This document shows positions 1 to 11,500 of a stretch of 64,000 nt of DNA, one piece after another; within the stretch, counting starts at the first letter, position 1; each line of letters begins with the position of its first letter. This DNA is from Saccharum officinarum (Eukaryota > Streptophyta > Magnoliopsida > Poales > Poaceae), in NCBI GenBank assembly GCA_020631735.1, contig CM036179.1, positions 28,697,063 to 28,761,062 on the forward strand. The letters run 5' to 3'. Under the pieces are notes generated by a model. It was given only the letters and a program-made list of their open reading frames with translations. It was not told the origin of the DNA and ran no database searches. The position numbers and the translations under genes were made by a program.

Positions 1-296
1 CCAAAAGGGAAATAAATTGTATGCGGGGTCACACGCAGTTCCGCGGGCACCGAGCGTTCCGTGCATGACGCGTGTCCCAAGCCGTGCTGTGATCGTGCAT
101 GTTCCATACCCCACAGTGGTTATGAAGGCATGAAGAAGCTGAGTTACAAGGCTTGCGCTAGGATCCAGATGTTGCGAGCCGAGCCGCTGAGAAGCCACAA
201 CGCGGCGTGGGACACACGTCATGCACAGATGCTCGGTGTCCACATAACTGCCTACGCCCCCCCCCCTCCCCGCATGCAATTTATTTCCCTCAAAAG
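1..296. repeat. Short inverted-repeat element (MITE-like)
   Basis: An imperfect inverted repeat of about 22 bp (AAATAAATTGYATGCGGG) lies at 6-25 and again, inverted, at about 268-289. The ends read CCAAAAGGG on the left and TCAAAAGAG on the right, which may be a decayed 9-bp target duplication. The window starts at the left end, so the left flank cannot be checked. No transposase is visible. The reading frames inside look like chance ORFs. Confidence 0.4.
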
Positions 297-304
297 AGTG
301 CTAG

Positions 305-1222
305 ACATCATCGCTGCAAAGAGCTATGCCAAACTCCACAACACAGCAACCTCGACTTCACCATAGCCATTCTTTCAAGAAAGTCAAGCAATCATCCTTG
401 TGTAGTATGACACAACAACACCAAAAGATAATGCCTCACCGAAAATCAGCAAGAGCGGAGGGTGAACAAGACCTCTGAAACGGATGCAGCATCGGGAGCG
501 TCGCCGTCACTCGTCCAGAGAATATATATGGATAGGACTTTCACCCCAAGAATTCTTCAAAGTGGAAGGGAGGACACCTCAATAACGCACCAAATAGGGA
601 GTGCGGCGCCCACGAACATTGCTATCATTGGCTTGGGTCACACCGGCCAAGCCTTAAGCCCTTAGCCTTCCATCCACACTTGCCGCATAAAGGTGTGCTA
701 TGCCAAGATTTTCAGCTTCGACTTCTTGCAGAGGACCAAAGCCTAAGCCTCAAAGTCACGACATACACCTATAGGGAAAACTAACACCATTCAAAAGAGA
801 TTGCTAAACATCATCGTTGCAAACAGCTATGCCAAACTCCAAAACACAGCAATCTCGGCTTCACCATATCCATTCTTTCAAGAAAGCCAAGCATCCATGT
901 GCAGCAAGACATAGCAACACCAAAAGATAAAGCCTCACCAAAAATCAGCAAGAGTGCCAAGAGGTAGTTGGTGAACAAGACCTCCGAAACCGATGTAGCA
1001 TCGGGAGCGTCGCCGTCGCTCATCCAGGGAATATGGATAGGATTTTCACCCGAAGAATCTTGCAAAGTGGAAGGGAGAACATCTCAGTAACGTACTGAAT
1101 GGGAGTGTGATGACCACGAACATCGCTATTATTGGCTTTGGTCACACCGGCCAAGCCTTAAGCCCTTAGCCTTCCATCTACACTTGCCTCATCAAGGTGT
1201 GCTATGCCAAGATTTTCAGTTA
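305..1222. repeat. Tandem direct repeat of ~500 bp, two diverged copies
   Basis: Two copies run head to tail, at about 305-730 and 806-1222. Shared blocks include CAGCATCGGGAGCGTCGCCG, the stretch around ACACCGGCCAAGCC and the stretch around GCTATGCCAAGATTTTCAG. Copies differ by scattered substitutions and small indels, so the duplication is not recent. Neither strand carries a convincing open frame; the 84-residue minus frame at 811-1065 is not conserved in copy 1. The origin of the unit is not recognised. Confidence 0.7.
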
Positions 1223-1337
1223 GCCTTCCATCCATGACGCATTGACGCTACATACGAGCGCAGCTCACCAAACTGTGGCCCCTGGTCGAGCTACTGTTGT
1301 CGATGTCGCCCAAAGGTAAAGATGGCAACGGGGTGGG

Positions 1338-3598
1338 TGAAAGGTCCTTGTTTGGTTTTGTTAATTGAGTGACAACTTAGGTGGACTAATATGTGGTTAT
1401 GTGAGATACACAGGCGATTAGTCCACAGGTGATGGTGTCATGAAGGAGGCTATTGCACATGAGACATGACATAGAGTCATGTGACCAAGGTAGAGAAGAT
1501 CAAGATGAGGCTTGGCTTGATGGACCGGTTGCTAGGGTGAAGGACAAGTTGTGATGGCTTGGCGCCGAAGGACCGAGGCAACGGTGAAGAGCAAGTGAGG
1601 TCAAGATCGATGAACCAATACGGTCACATGATGATATGAAGTGGATCATATCATTTGTGATATGGTTGGTGCATGTGTTGCATCAACGTCGGAGGAGATG
1701 GAGTGGAATGCGCAAGGCAAAGGTATAACCTAGGGCATTTCTATTTCACCGGTCATAGGTGTGTAGAGAAGTTGATGACCGGGTTTAGGATAGATGGCCG
1801 TACTATCAAGAGGGGCAAACTTGTTTGCATATCGGTCATCTAGTGCCACTTGAGCGATCTAACTTTGCATACGTGTTAGGATCGAGTGGCGAGGCAAGTT
1901 GAGTGCCTAACTTCTTCGAGAAAATGATTGTAAAAATGCTAACATACTTGCACATGGTGTTTTACACATGGCTCTTAGAGTGGAATACTGCTTTGATCCA
2001 TTGTGAATTGGACCAAGTGCTTTAGTAGGTTGTGTAGCCCTCTGAGTAAGCTTTCCAAAATGTCCAAGATCATCAAAATCGGAGTTCGGAGCTAAGAGTT
2101 ATCGTCGTTTTACCGAAGAGTGGTCTGTGACCGGACTCGTGACCGGACGCGTCCGGTCAGCACCTGCACGTCCGGTCAGCGCGTCCGGTCAGTGTTTTTC
2201 GTGGCCGAAAGTGACCGGACGCTGCAGCGAGTCCGGTCAGTGATGACCGGACGCGTCCAGTCGCGTCGGGAGCTTGCTGGAACCTCTCTGTTCGCTGTTT
2301 CGCTGCGACCTGCGTGTCCAGTCCCGTTAGTGACCAGCGCGTCCGGTCAATACAAGTTTATACGCGCGAAAACTAGTCGTTGGAGCACGCTACTGACCTA
2401 CGCGTCCGGTCAGTTCGACAGGCGCGTCCGGTCAGTTCGACCGGCGCGTCCGGTCGACCCGAAACTCGTCCAGTGAGGGGACTAACGGCTCTATTTCGTT
2501 GAGGGGCTTATAAATAGCCCATTGGCCGGCCTTGGCCGGCAGCTGAGCACACTTTGGCCTTAGTGGCTTATGTGGTAGTGCTTGGAAGCCCTCTAACTCA
2601 CTCATGCTTGATAGTGTTCATTGGATCGAGTGAGAGAGCGATTCTAGTGCATTGCATCGAGAGGATTGCATCGAGTGGCACTAGGTGATTGTGTTGCAAG
2701 CCGGTGGTGCTTGTTACTCTTGGAGGTTGCCACCTCCTAGACGGTTGGTGGCTTGCGACTCCGTTGAAGCACGTGTGGAGATTGTACGTGGCTCCAGAGG
2801 AGAATTTGTGAGGGGGGTTGTTCTCACCACGCGGGGATCGCGAAGAGCAACTCTAGTAAAGCTCGTGGCTTGGAGGATCCCCATCTTGAGAGTGGATGTA
2901 CGGCACCCACTGAGGGTTTGACTCTTGATAGTCAATTAGCTCATGATCCATCAAGTGGGTGTATCACCACAACGAGGACTAGCTTGGTGGCAACCAAGTG
3001 AACCTCGGTGAAAAACCGCTGTGTCAACCTTGTGCACTTCTTCTCGGTGGTTCGCTTTCAATTCACAAGCTTGTATTTACATTCATATACTTGTGCTTGT
3101 GTAGTTGCTCTTGTAACTAGTTTGCTTGTGTAGTTAGCTAGTTACCTTCTTGCTTGTGTAGCATAGAAGTAGCTCCCGTTGCGTAGCTAATTTGGTTTGT
3201 GTAACCTTGTTAGTTATATTACTTAGTTTGTGTAGCTAAGTAATTTGCGATCTCTAGTTTGGCATTAGTTGCCTTGCTATTGAGCATTGCTAGTGAGCAT
3301 AGGTGGCTTCGTGCTTTTGCTTACTAGATTTATGTAGGAGCTCCCCAGCTTTGCTAAAGTACTAGTACATAGGTTTGTGTGACCTTGCTCTAGAATTATT
3401 TAGGAGAGCTCTTGCTAAGGAACGCACCTTAGTTACATAATTAGGATCTTTATGAGGTGTTTGTGAACTTAGATAGAGGGGTGTAGTCTTGGCTAGACCG
3501 ATAGTTTTAATTCCGCATTTATTTCGGTTTGCCGACGCGATTAATTTTAGAAAGGACTATTCACCCCCCCCCCTCTAGTCCGCCATCTCGACCCTTCA
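1338..3598 (+). repeat. 5' LTR of the gag-only Sirevirus
   Basis: 2,261 bp. It carries a cluster of palindromes built on GACCGGACGCGTCCGGTC at about 2130-2460, then a TATA box at 2509-2516. Relative to the 3' LTR it lacks 100 bp (9584-9683) at the junction near 1970 and has one extra ~20 bp palindrome unit. Open frames here (for example 2120-2476) are translations of the palindrome cluster, not genes. Confidence 0.9.
2509..2516 (+). promoter_or_regulatory. LTR TATA box
   Basis: TATAAATA follows the CCGG palindrome cluster and precedes the TTGGCCGGCC block. The same order appears in the 3' LTR (10202-10209) and in the other Sirevirus (23086-23093, 31598-31605). This is the likely U3 core promoter. 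Confidence 0.7.
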
Positions 3599-3600
3599 AT

Positions 3601-3613
3601 TGGTATCAGAGCC
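3601..3613 (+). other. Primer-binding site (initiator tRNA-Met)
   Basis: TGGTATCAGAGC begins two bases after the 5' LTR ends. It is complementary to the 3' end of plant initiator tRNA-Met, the usual minus-strand primer for Ty1/copia elements. Confidence 0.85.
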
Positions 3614-3649
3614 CGGGCTCTCATTTGTGGTCTTCACCGACCCGAGAGG

Positions 3650-5619
3650 ATGGCGGAATATTGACTAGATGTTGATTGTCCTCACATGTTTGATGGCACA
3701 CACTTTGCACGGTGGAAAAATTGGATGATATGTAATTTTAAGTTTATTTGCCCTCAAATGTGGTGGATGGTAGATGTAGGCTTTTCTCATGTGTTGGATG
3801 AAGATAATCTAACTCAAGCACAAGAGAAATGCCTAGATCTTGACATCCAAGCTACTAACATCATGTATAGATCTTTGGGTGATAGCATCTTTGGTAAGAT
3901 CATGGACCTCAAATCCGCTCATGAGATATGGGCCTATCTCAATGAAAAGTATGGAGCTATCACCGATGATGATGATGATGTCAAGCCCAAGGAGGTTGCA
4001 CATGATGATGTTGAGCATGACCACAACATGATGGTTGTGGAGGATTGCTCCACCTCATGGTCAAGTGATGATGATGATCGATCTACCACAAGTTCACTTG
4101 ACAAGAATGGTGATGATGCATCAAGTGTTGTAAGTGATGTTTCTACCCAAGCACACTTGATGGTGACAACGTTGGTTCATGCTCAGGCCTTGATGATGCT
4201 ACTACAAGCCCATCCACTATATCACATTGCTTCATGTCACTAGGTGACACAAAGGTATCAAATGATAATATGATTGATCATGTTGATTCATATGATGAGC
4301 TTGTTAGTAGACTTGCTAGCATGAACATGTCTTTAGAAAATGAGAAAGCTAAAACCATGAAATTGGAAAATGAAAACTTATTTCTAAAAACCACATGTGA
4401 ACAACAAAAGCATCTACTTTATGGTACTACTTGTTCACATGAGGAGCTAAAATTGGCTTATGAGGAACTTAGTGTTGCTCATGATAATTTAGTACAAGAA
4501 CATGCTTCTCTCTTTAACATGTTATTAAAGAAAATTAAAATTAATGAGAGCTCATCACATGGATCAAATGATCAATTGTAAAATGTGACTAACCCATGTG
4601 ATGTAGGGAGAAAGCATGTATCCACCTCTTGTGATGACTTAATAGATATGCCATGTTCTTCACATATATATACTTGTTCTACTTCTATGTCTTGTGAGAC
4701 TAACATTTTGAAGTAGAACAATGAGCTCAAAAGTGAAGTGAAGAAATTGAGCAACAAGTTAGAGAGGTGCTACAACTCAAAAGTCACCTTTGAGCATATG
4801 TTGAAAACTCAAAGAAACTTTGGTGACAAGAGTGGCCTTGGTTTCAACAAGAGCAAGAAGAATATGACCAAAGGGGAAAAGAGAAGAGAAAGAAAGATGA
4901 AGAAGCTAGCTCAAGAGAAGCTCTCTCATTTAATGTGCTACCGATGCCATGAAGTGGGTCATCTTCACCAAACATGCCCCAACTTAGAGAAGCTCAAGTT
5001 GAAGAAAGAAGAAGAAAGGCTCAAACGCAAGTGCTTCAAGTGTCATACATGGGGTCACTACACCTCAATGTGCCCAAGCAAGAAACTAGTGAAGCAACAA
5101 GAAGAGCCTCAACCAAAGCCACACGTTGAGCATGAGAAGAAGAAAAATAAAACAAGAAGGGGTGGAAGAGGAAGACATCCAATGCAAATCCAAGATACCA
5201 AGATGATGAGCAAGAATCAAATTGAGAAAAGAAATTTGGCTCACATCAAGTGCTTCAAGTGTGAAGATATAGGACACTTTGCCTCGGGGTGTCCTACCAA
5301 GCTTGAGAAAAAGGCTCAAGCAACTCATGAGAGGCAAGGCAATAAAAAGCATCACATGAGCAATGAAGAAAAGGCTCAATCAAAGAGAAGATGTTATTCA
5401 TGCCGGGAAATGGGACACATGGCACATTCATGTCCCCTAGGTAACACTTCTAAGCATATTTCAATTGATGATACTAATGTGCTTAGAAAGGATGTAAATG
5501 GTACCTCTATTGTTGCTATTGCAAAACATCCCGCTATTCATACTAAGGCAATGCCTAAGTATGTTGCACCTAACTTGAGAGGACCCAAACTTGTTTGGGT
5601 ACCATCAAAGAGTGGATGA
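3650..5619 (+). pseudogene. Broken gag with four CCHC zinc knuckles
   Basis: The first ATG (3650) is followed by TGA after four codons. The same frame continues from 3686 to 4243 with a copia-type gag region (motifs FARWKNWM and HEIWAYLNEKYG) and then an acidic stretch. A frameshift near 4150-4230 moves the reading to another frame (4234-4581, coiled-coil-like). That frame has stops at 4579-4581 and near 4714, then runs to 5619. The last part has four knuckles of the CX2CX4HX4C type: CYRCHEVGHLHQTC, CFKCHTWGHYTSMC, CFKCEDIGHFASGC and CYSCREMGHMAHSC. Lysine-rich linkers separate them. Most copia Gags carry one or two, so four is unusual. The nucleocapsid role in RNA packaging is inferred from the family. 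Confidence 0.85.
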
Positions 5620-8600
5620 TTGTTTGTAGGTACCATCGGCATTGGAGACTTGATTCAATTGGTTTCATTTTGTTCATCATATATTGAGTCAAGTTATAAA
5701 GCTCAATGCATATCCAATCCCAATGCCAAGTCAAAATAAGTGAAGTCCAGTGCTACAACATACAAGTGCAATGTTAAAGATTATGGTGATTTATTGGATA
5801 TATTTGATGGCTTGCAAATATTCAAGTTAAAAGCTTGCTATTGGATGATCATGAGCTAACCAAGGTATATCTCTTGTTGATCATTTCACTTGGGTGCATA
5901 TGAGTTGATTGAATTGGATATATATGCAATGTTGCTTGCTATGAGATATTTGAATGGATTAAATGCTTAAGTAATCAAGTTTGAATTGATTTGTGTTGGA
6001 TAAATTCATGAGATGACATTTAGTAAGTGGATTGGATGGATATATGTCTTGTGAAAGTATTCAAACAAGTTAGTTTCAAGTTTGATTCATATTTGATGAA
6101 GTATTGCTCAATGTATTGAAATCTGTCCAAAGTTAAAAATCTGAGCTAGCAGTGATCAAATCAGAGTTTGGATGCTCAAATCTACTTGGATTGGCATGAA
6201 TTTTGGTATGCATGCTCCAGACTTATGTTATAAGATGCTGTACAAATTTCATGAGAATTAGATAAGAGATGCTTCTGCTTTGGAGTACATCTTGTCAGCT
6301 ATAGTGCAGCAGTTTTCAGCATATAGCAGTGGTGGAAGATTTTAAATCTGGTAGCAATCTAGATGTCAAATGAATCTCAAATTTTTACAGTTGCTAGATG
6401 ACTTAGTGAATCACATCTCCACCAAATTTTATGGCATTTGGATCTGTACATTGGGAGATATGAATTATTCTTTGAAGGGTATAGAATCTGCCAGAAAAGT
6501 GACAATTATTGGATTGATCTAGAGTCACTTTAAGTGAAAGGTCCTCAAGTTGGAAACATATTTATAAGTGTTTGAGGCACCTAAGTTTGGTTTTAAATTG
6601 ATCTAGAAGCATGACAAGAAATGAGTACAAGGGCATTGATTGTGGAATGTACTTAGTGTACAAATTTGGTACTCAAATTTGAAAATGAAGATCAAACTCA
6701 AGATGAAGATGAGGTTTAAGTTCTAGTAATAATTGGAGATCATTTGGTAGAAAGAAAATGACTTAAAGAATAATTCAAGGTTACTCATCAAGTTAAGTCC
6801 ATAGATCAATCAATCAAAGGCAATTCAAGTAAGTGTCAAGGATGGTTCTTTGGAGAGAGGTCACTTCTCCTTGCTGAGGGGGCTTGCCGCCCATGGGTGG
6901 GTAAACCGAGCACTGGCTTGGAAGGCTAACATGGAAGTGATGAATTCAAGGGACATTTGAGATGCTAAATTGAAGCAATCAATAGGGTTGATCAAGAAAA
7001 GCAAGCAACACCAAAAAGAGAGCTAGTCATAGTTATAAAATTGATATCATAAGTACTTCTCTGATGCAAGCATTGATCAAAGAGAAAAAGCAAGCCAACC
7101 ACAACAAGAGATAATGCACTTGATTATTAGTGGTTCTCATTTCATATGGGTGAAGAATGGATTTCTCTATAATGATTGGTCTTCACTAAGCTTATAAATT
7201 GGACTTCACATTTCTATTGGAGTAATGAATTGGAACCTATGTGACTATCCTCTACTCCAACATAACAAAGGTATCATTGCAATGTGCATGATCATTTCAT
7301 CCCTTACTAGTATGCGATTAGTGCATATAGTACATGCTTACTAGGATCATGCATAACAAATGAAATGTTTAAATTCATAGCCTACCACTATTGCTTGAAT
7401 TATTTAAATGATCTAGTGGTATGTGTATGAATTTGTTCATGAGCTAGTGAACCCAAGTACTTGATCTAGTTTGGATTGCTAACAAGTGACAAGTACAACA
7501 TTGGCAAGATAACCCTTAGTATGAGGAGTGAAGAAGCTTGTCATTGGATCAAACCGAACTTAGAATCTTAGGCAAATCAACTTAGTTCAAGTCATACTAG
7601 AAGCTCATGATAATGATATGGGTACAATCATAAGACAACAATGGAAATGGATATCTAGGGTGTTTCAAATGGTATCTAGACTCAAAATATTTCTTCAATT
7701 GGTATTTACAAGTGGTGTCTAGATCATGATCTACAAGTGATATCCTACAAGTGGTACTCATAAAGATAGCAAATGTTCAAGAAAAGATCATATTGACAAA
7801 TCCTACAAGTAGTTCCATTATAGAGGATTCTTCAAATTGGTATCACACACTTATTCGTGGTATTTCTACACATGATATCATTTATACAAGACGGTGGTTC
7901 CACAAGTGATCCTCAACTTTAAGTGATCATCAAATGAAGAAAGTTCCCTCACACACAAGAGCTCAAGATTATCAAGTGAATGACCCATGCTATGACATAG
8001 GGGGAGGAGCCCCACCTAATGGTATCAAGGTCAAAGATCCTAAGTAGTATCTCAAGAGCAACATACAAGTAATGTCATTCCAACATGTGCGGTGATGTCC
8101 ATCAACAACGCAATATTCAAGTCTCAACCATCTACCCCAATGCAAGCCTTTGCATCAATGAGATGTACACCCTTTATGGAAATTGATGACAAAGGGGGAG
8201 AAGTTGGAACAAAGATATGTCAATGCACCAAGAGAGAGGTTTGGGAAGAGATTGAACAAAGATATCATGAGAAGATGAGTTTGGACATGGAGATGGACAA
8301 AGAGGGAGCAACATTGAAGAAATGAGAAGGATCAAAATTCTTGGACAAAAGAAGCACACAAGTAAGGGGAGCAAGCTCATGAACATTGTTTGGTTGCATT
8401 TGATATGTGCATATTCATGTGCTTGCTTGCATTGCATAAGTTTTATATTTAATATGCATGTTTGTGTGTTGTATGCTAGTTATAGAACTTGAATGATGAT
8501 ATGATAACTAGCATGCATAGGATGATAGCTAGACTTGTATTTCTACACGTGGTACTAGAACCTTGCTTATAATGTTGATCTCACGGGGTTTCTAGTATTT

Positions 8601-8949
8601 TTTATGTCTAGCTACTCATGATGCTAAGGATGATGGTAAACTTATGATTTTCAAATGGTATCGAGCTATCAAATGGTATCGAACTACAAAGGTTTATTCT
8701 ATACACCTTAGCTTCACTTAGTAGTGCTAACCCTCCCACAAATTTCATATTTATGCATATGTGCAAGCTTGAAACCAAACTATTTGAGCACATATGTAGG
8801 GAGAGTTGTCACTACCAAGTCAGATTTTATGGTGCTTATCCAAATCCTAACATAGAGCTTAAAATGTTGGATAAGTGGCATAAAGTCCAGAAGAACTTAA
8901 TTTCCATATCTTTGTAGAGTTGTCATTAATTACCAAAAAGGGGGAGAAT
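5620..8949 (+). other. Long untranslated 3' region of the gag-only element
   Basis: No pol domain can be found here on either strand. The region begins with a TTGTTTGTAG tract like that at the gag-pol junction of the second Sirevirus. It contains blocks shared with the 3' region of that element (about 7378-7567 and 8540-8600), repeated TGGTATC-like motifs (7660-8690) and several polypurine GGGGGAG tracts. A 77-codon frame at 8092-8325 is short, lacks a family signature and is probably fortuitous. Confidence 0.75.
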
Positions 8950-11287
8950 TGAAAGGTCCTTGTTTGGTTTTGGTAATTGAGTGACAACTTAGGTGGACTA
9001 ATATGTGGTTATGTGAGATACACAGGTGATTAGTCCACAGGTGATGGTGTCATGAAGGAGGCTGTTGCACATGAGACATGACATAGAGTCATGTGACCAA
9101 GGTAGAGAAGATCAAGATGAGGCTTGGCTTTATGGACCGGTTGCTAGGGTGAAGGACAAGTTGTGATGGCTTGGCGCCGAAGGACCGAGATAACGGTGAA
9201 GAGCAAGTGAGGTCAAGATCGATGAACCAATACGGTCACATGATGATATGAAGTGGATCATATCATTTGTGATATGGTTGGTGCATATGTTACATCAACG
9301 TCGGAGGAGATGGAGTGAAATGCGCAAGGCAAAGGTATAACCTAGGGTATTTCTATTTCACCGGTCATAGGTGTGTAGAGAAGTTGATGACCGGGTTTAG
9401 GATAGATGGCCGTACTATCAAGAGGGGCAAACTTGTTTGCATATCGGTCATCTAGTGCCACTTGAGCGATCTAACTTTGCATACGTGTTAGGATCGAGTG
9501 GCGAGGCAAGTTGAGTGCCTAACTTCTTCGAGAAAATGATTGTAAAAATGCTAACACACATGCACATGGTGTTTTACACATGGTGGTGTTGGCACATTTG
9601 TAAAGGAGAAGATGTTGGAGTTGGTGTTGATCAACTTGGAGAAGAGAGAAAGGTTTTTCGGTGTTCTTCGGACACTAGGATGGCTCTTGGAGTGGAATAC
9701 TGATTTGATCCATTGTGAATTGGATAAAGCGCTTTAGTGGGTTGTGTAGCCCTCTGAGTAAGCTTTCCAAAATGTCCAAGATCATCGAAATCGGAGTTCG
9801 GAGCTAACAGTTATCGCTGTTTTACCGAAGAGTGGTCTGTGACTGGACTCGTGACCGGACGCGTCCGGTCAGCGCGTCCGGTCAGTGTTTTTCACGGCCG
9901 AAAGTGACCGGACGCTGCAGCGAGTCCGGTCAGTGATGACCGGACGCGTCTGGTCGCGTCGGGAGCTTGCTGGAACCTCTCTGTTCGCTGTTTCGCTACG
10001 ACCTGCGCGTCCGGTCCCGTTAGTGACCAGCGCGTCCGGTCAATACAAGTTTATACGCGCGAAAACTAGCCGTTGGAGCACGCTACTGACCTGCGCGTCC
10101 GGTCAGTTCGACAGGCGTGTCTGGTCAGTTCGACCGGCGCGTCCGGTCGACCCGAAACTCGCCCAGTGAGGAGACTAACGGCTCTATTTCGTTGAGGGGC
10201 TTATAAATAGCCCATTGGCCGGCCTTGGCCGGCAGCTGAGCACACTTTGGCCTTGGTGGCTTATGTGGTAGTGCTTGGAAGCCCTCTAACTCACTCATGC
10301 TTGATAGTGTTCATTGGATCGAGTGAGAGAGCGATTCTAGTGCATTGCATCGAGAGGATTGCATCGAGTGGCACTAGGTGATCGTGTTGCAAGCCGGTGG
10401 TGCTTGTTACTCTTGGAGGTTGCCACCTCCTAGACGGTTGGTGGCTTGCGACTCCGTTGAAGCACGCGTGGAGATTGTGCGTGGCTCCAGAGGAGAATTT
10501 GTGAGGGGGATTGTGCTCACCCCGCGGGGATCGCGAAGAGCAACTCTAGTAAAGCTCGTGGCTTGGAGGATCCCCATCTTTAGAGTGGATGTGCGGCACC
10601 CGCTGAGGGTTTGACTCTTGATAGTTAATTAGCTCGTGATCCATCAAGTGGGTGTATCGCCACAACGGGGACTAGCTTGGTGGCAACCAAGTGAACCTCG
10701 GTGAAAAACCGCCGTGTCAACCTTGTGCACTTCTTCTCGGTGGTTTGCTTTCGATTCACAAGCTTGTATTTACATTCATATACTTGTGCTTGTGTAGTTG
10801 CTCTTGTAACTAGTTTGCTTGTGTAGTTAGCTAGTTACCTTCTTGCTTGTGTAGCATAGAAGTAGTTCCCGTTGCGTAGCTAATTTGGTTTGTGTAACCT
10901 TGTTAGTCATATTACTTAGTTTGTGTAGCTAAGTAATTTGCACTCTCTAGTTTGGCATTAGTTGCCTTACTATTGAGCATTGCTAGTGAGCATAGGTGGC
11001 TTCGTGCTTTTGCTTACTAGATTTATGTAGGAGCTCCCCGGCTTTGCTAAAGTACTAGTGCATAGGTTTGTGTGACCTTGCTCTAGAATTGTTTAGAAGA
11101 GCTCTTGCTAAGGAAAGCACCTTAGTTATATAATTAGGATCTATGTGAGGTGCTTGTGAACTTAGATAGAGGGGTGTAGTCTTGGCTAGACCGATAGTTT
11201 TAATTCCGCATTTGTTTCGGTTTGCCGACGCGATTAATGTTATAAAGGACTATTCACCCCCCTCTAGTCCGCCATCTCGACCCTTCA
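8950..11287 (+). repeat. 3' LTR of the gag-only Sirevirus
   Basis: 2,338 bp, same order of parts as the 5' LTR. It keeps the 100 bp (9584-9683) missing from the 5' copy. The palindrome cluster lies at about 9850-10160 and the TATA box at 10202-10209. It ends CGACCCTTCA directly before the GCGGG duplication. Confidence 0.9.
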
Positions 11288-11472
11288 GCGGGTTCGGATC
11301 GGGCGAAGTGCTTGGGCACTCAAAACCGAAACCCGAACCTACGACCCGAAACCGCCCCGAACGCCAATTCAGGTGAAAATCCGTCCCCAAAATTGAAACC
11401 CGCGGATCCCCGAAACCCGTCGGATAATCCGAAACCCGCAGAGCGCTGCCGGGGGTACTCCGCGTCCGCGAC

Positions 11473-11500
11473 CGAGAGAGAGAGAGAGAGAGAGAGAGAG
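11473..11500. repeat. (GA)n microsatellite
   Basis: About 14 uninterrupted GA units, followed by TGAGAGAG, inside the GC-rich interior of the split hAT-like element. Confidence 0.9.

Larger units (their letters stand above)
1338..11287 (+). mobile_element. Non-autonomous Sirevirus-type (Ty1/copia) LTR retrotransposon, gag only
   Basis: Two long direct repeats begin TGAAAGGTCC and end CGACCCTTCA: 1338-3598 and 8950-11287. Flanking 5-mers GTGGG (1333-1337) and GCGGG (11288-11292) are a target duplication with one change. A Met-tRNA primer site starts at 3601 and a polypurine tract (AAAAAGGGGGAGAA) abuts the 3' LTR. Gag-like frames occupy 3650-5619. The remaining 3.3 kb to the 3' LTR has no protease, integrase or reverse transcriptase, so movement would need enzymes from a relative. 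Several extra GGGGGAG tracts near 7998 and 8190 fit the Sirevirus habit of repeated polypurine tracts. Confidence 0.9.

Noticed and set aside
2120..2476. 118-codon frame in the 5' LTR (and similar frames at 9885-10169, 22618-23061 and 31301-31573)
   Set aside because: They are translations of CCGGACGCGTCCGG palindromes, rich in Arg, Pro and Ser, and occur in every LTR copy. No domain.
2685..2921. 78-codon frame in the LTR, repeated at 10378-10614
   Set aside because: Lies in the transcribed LTR part of both copies. No family signature, and shared only because the LTRs are duplicates.
8092..8325. Small gene in the 3' region of the gag-only element
   Set aside because: 77 codons, no domain, overlaps polypurine tracts and does not occur in the related element.
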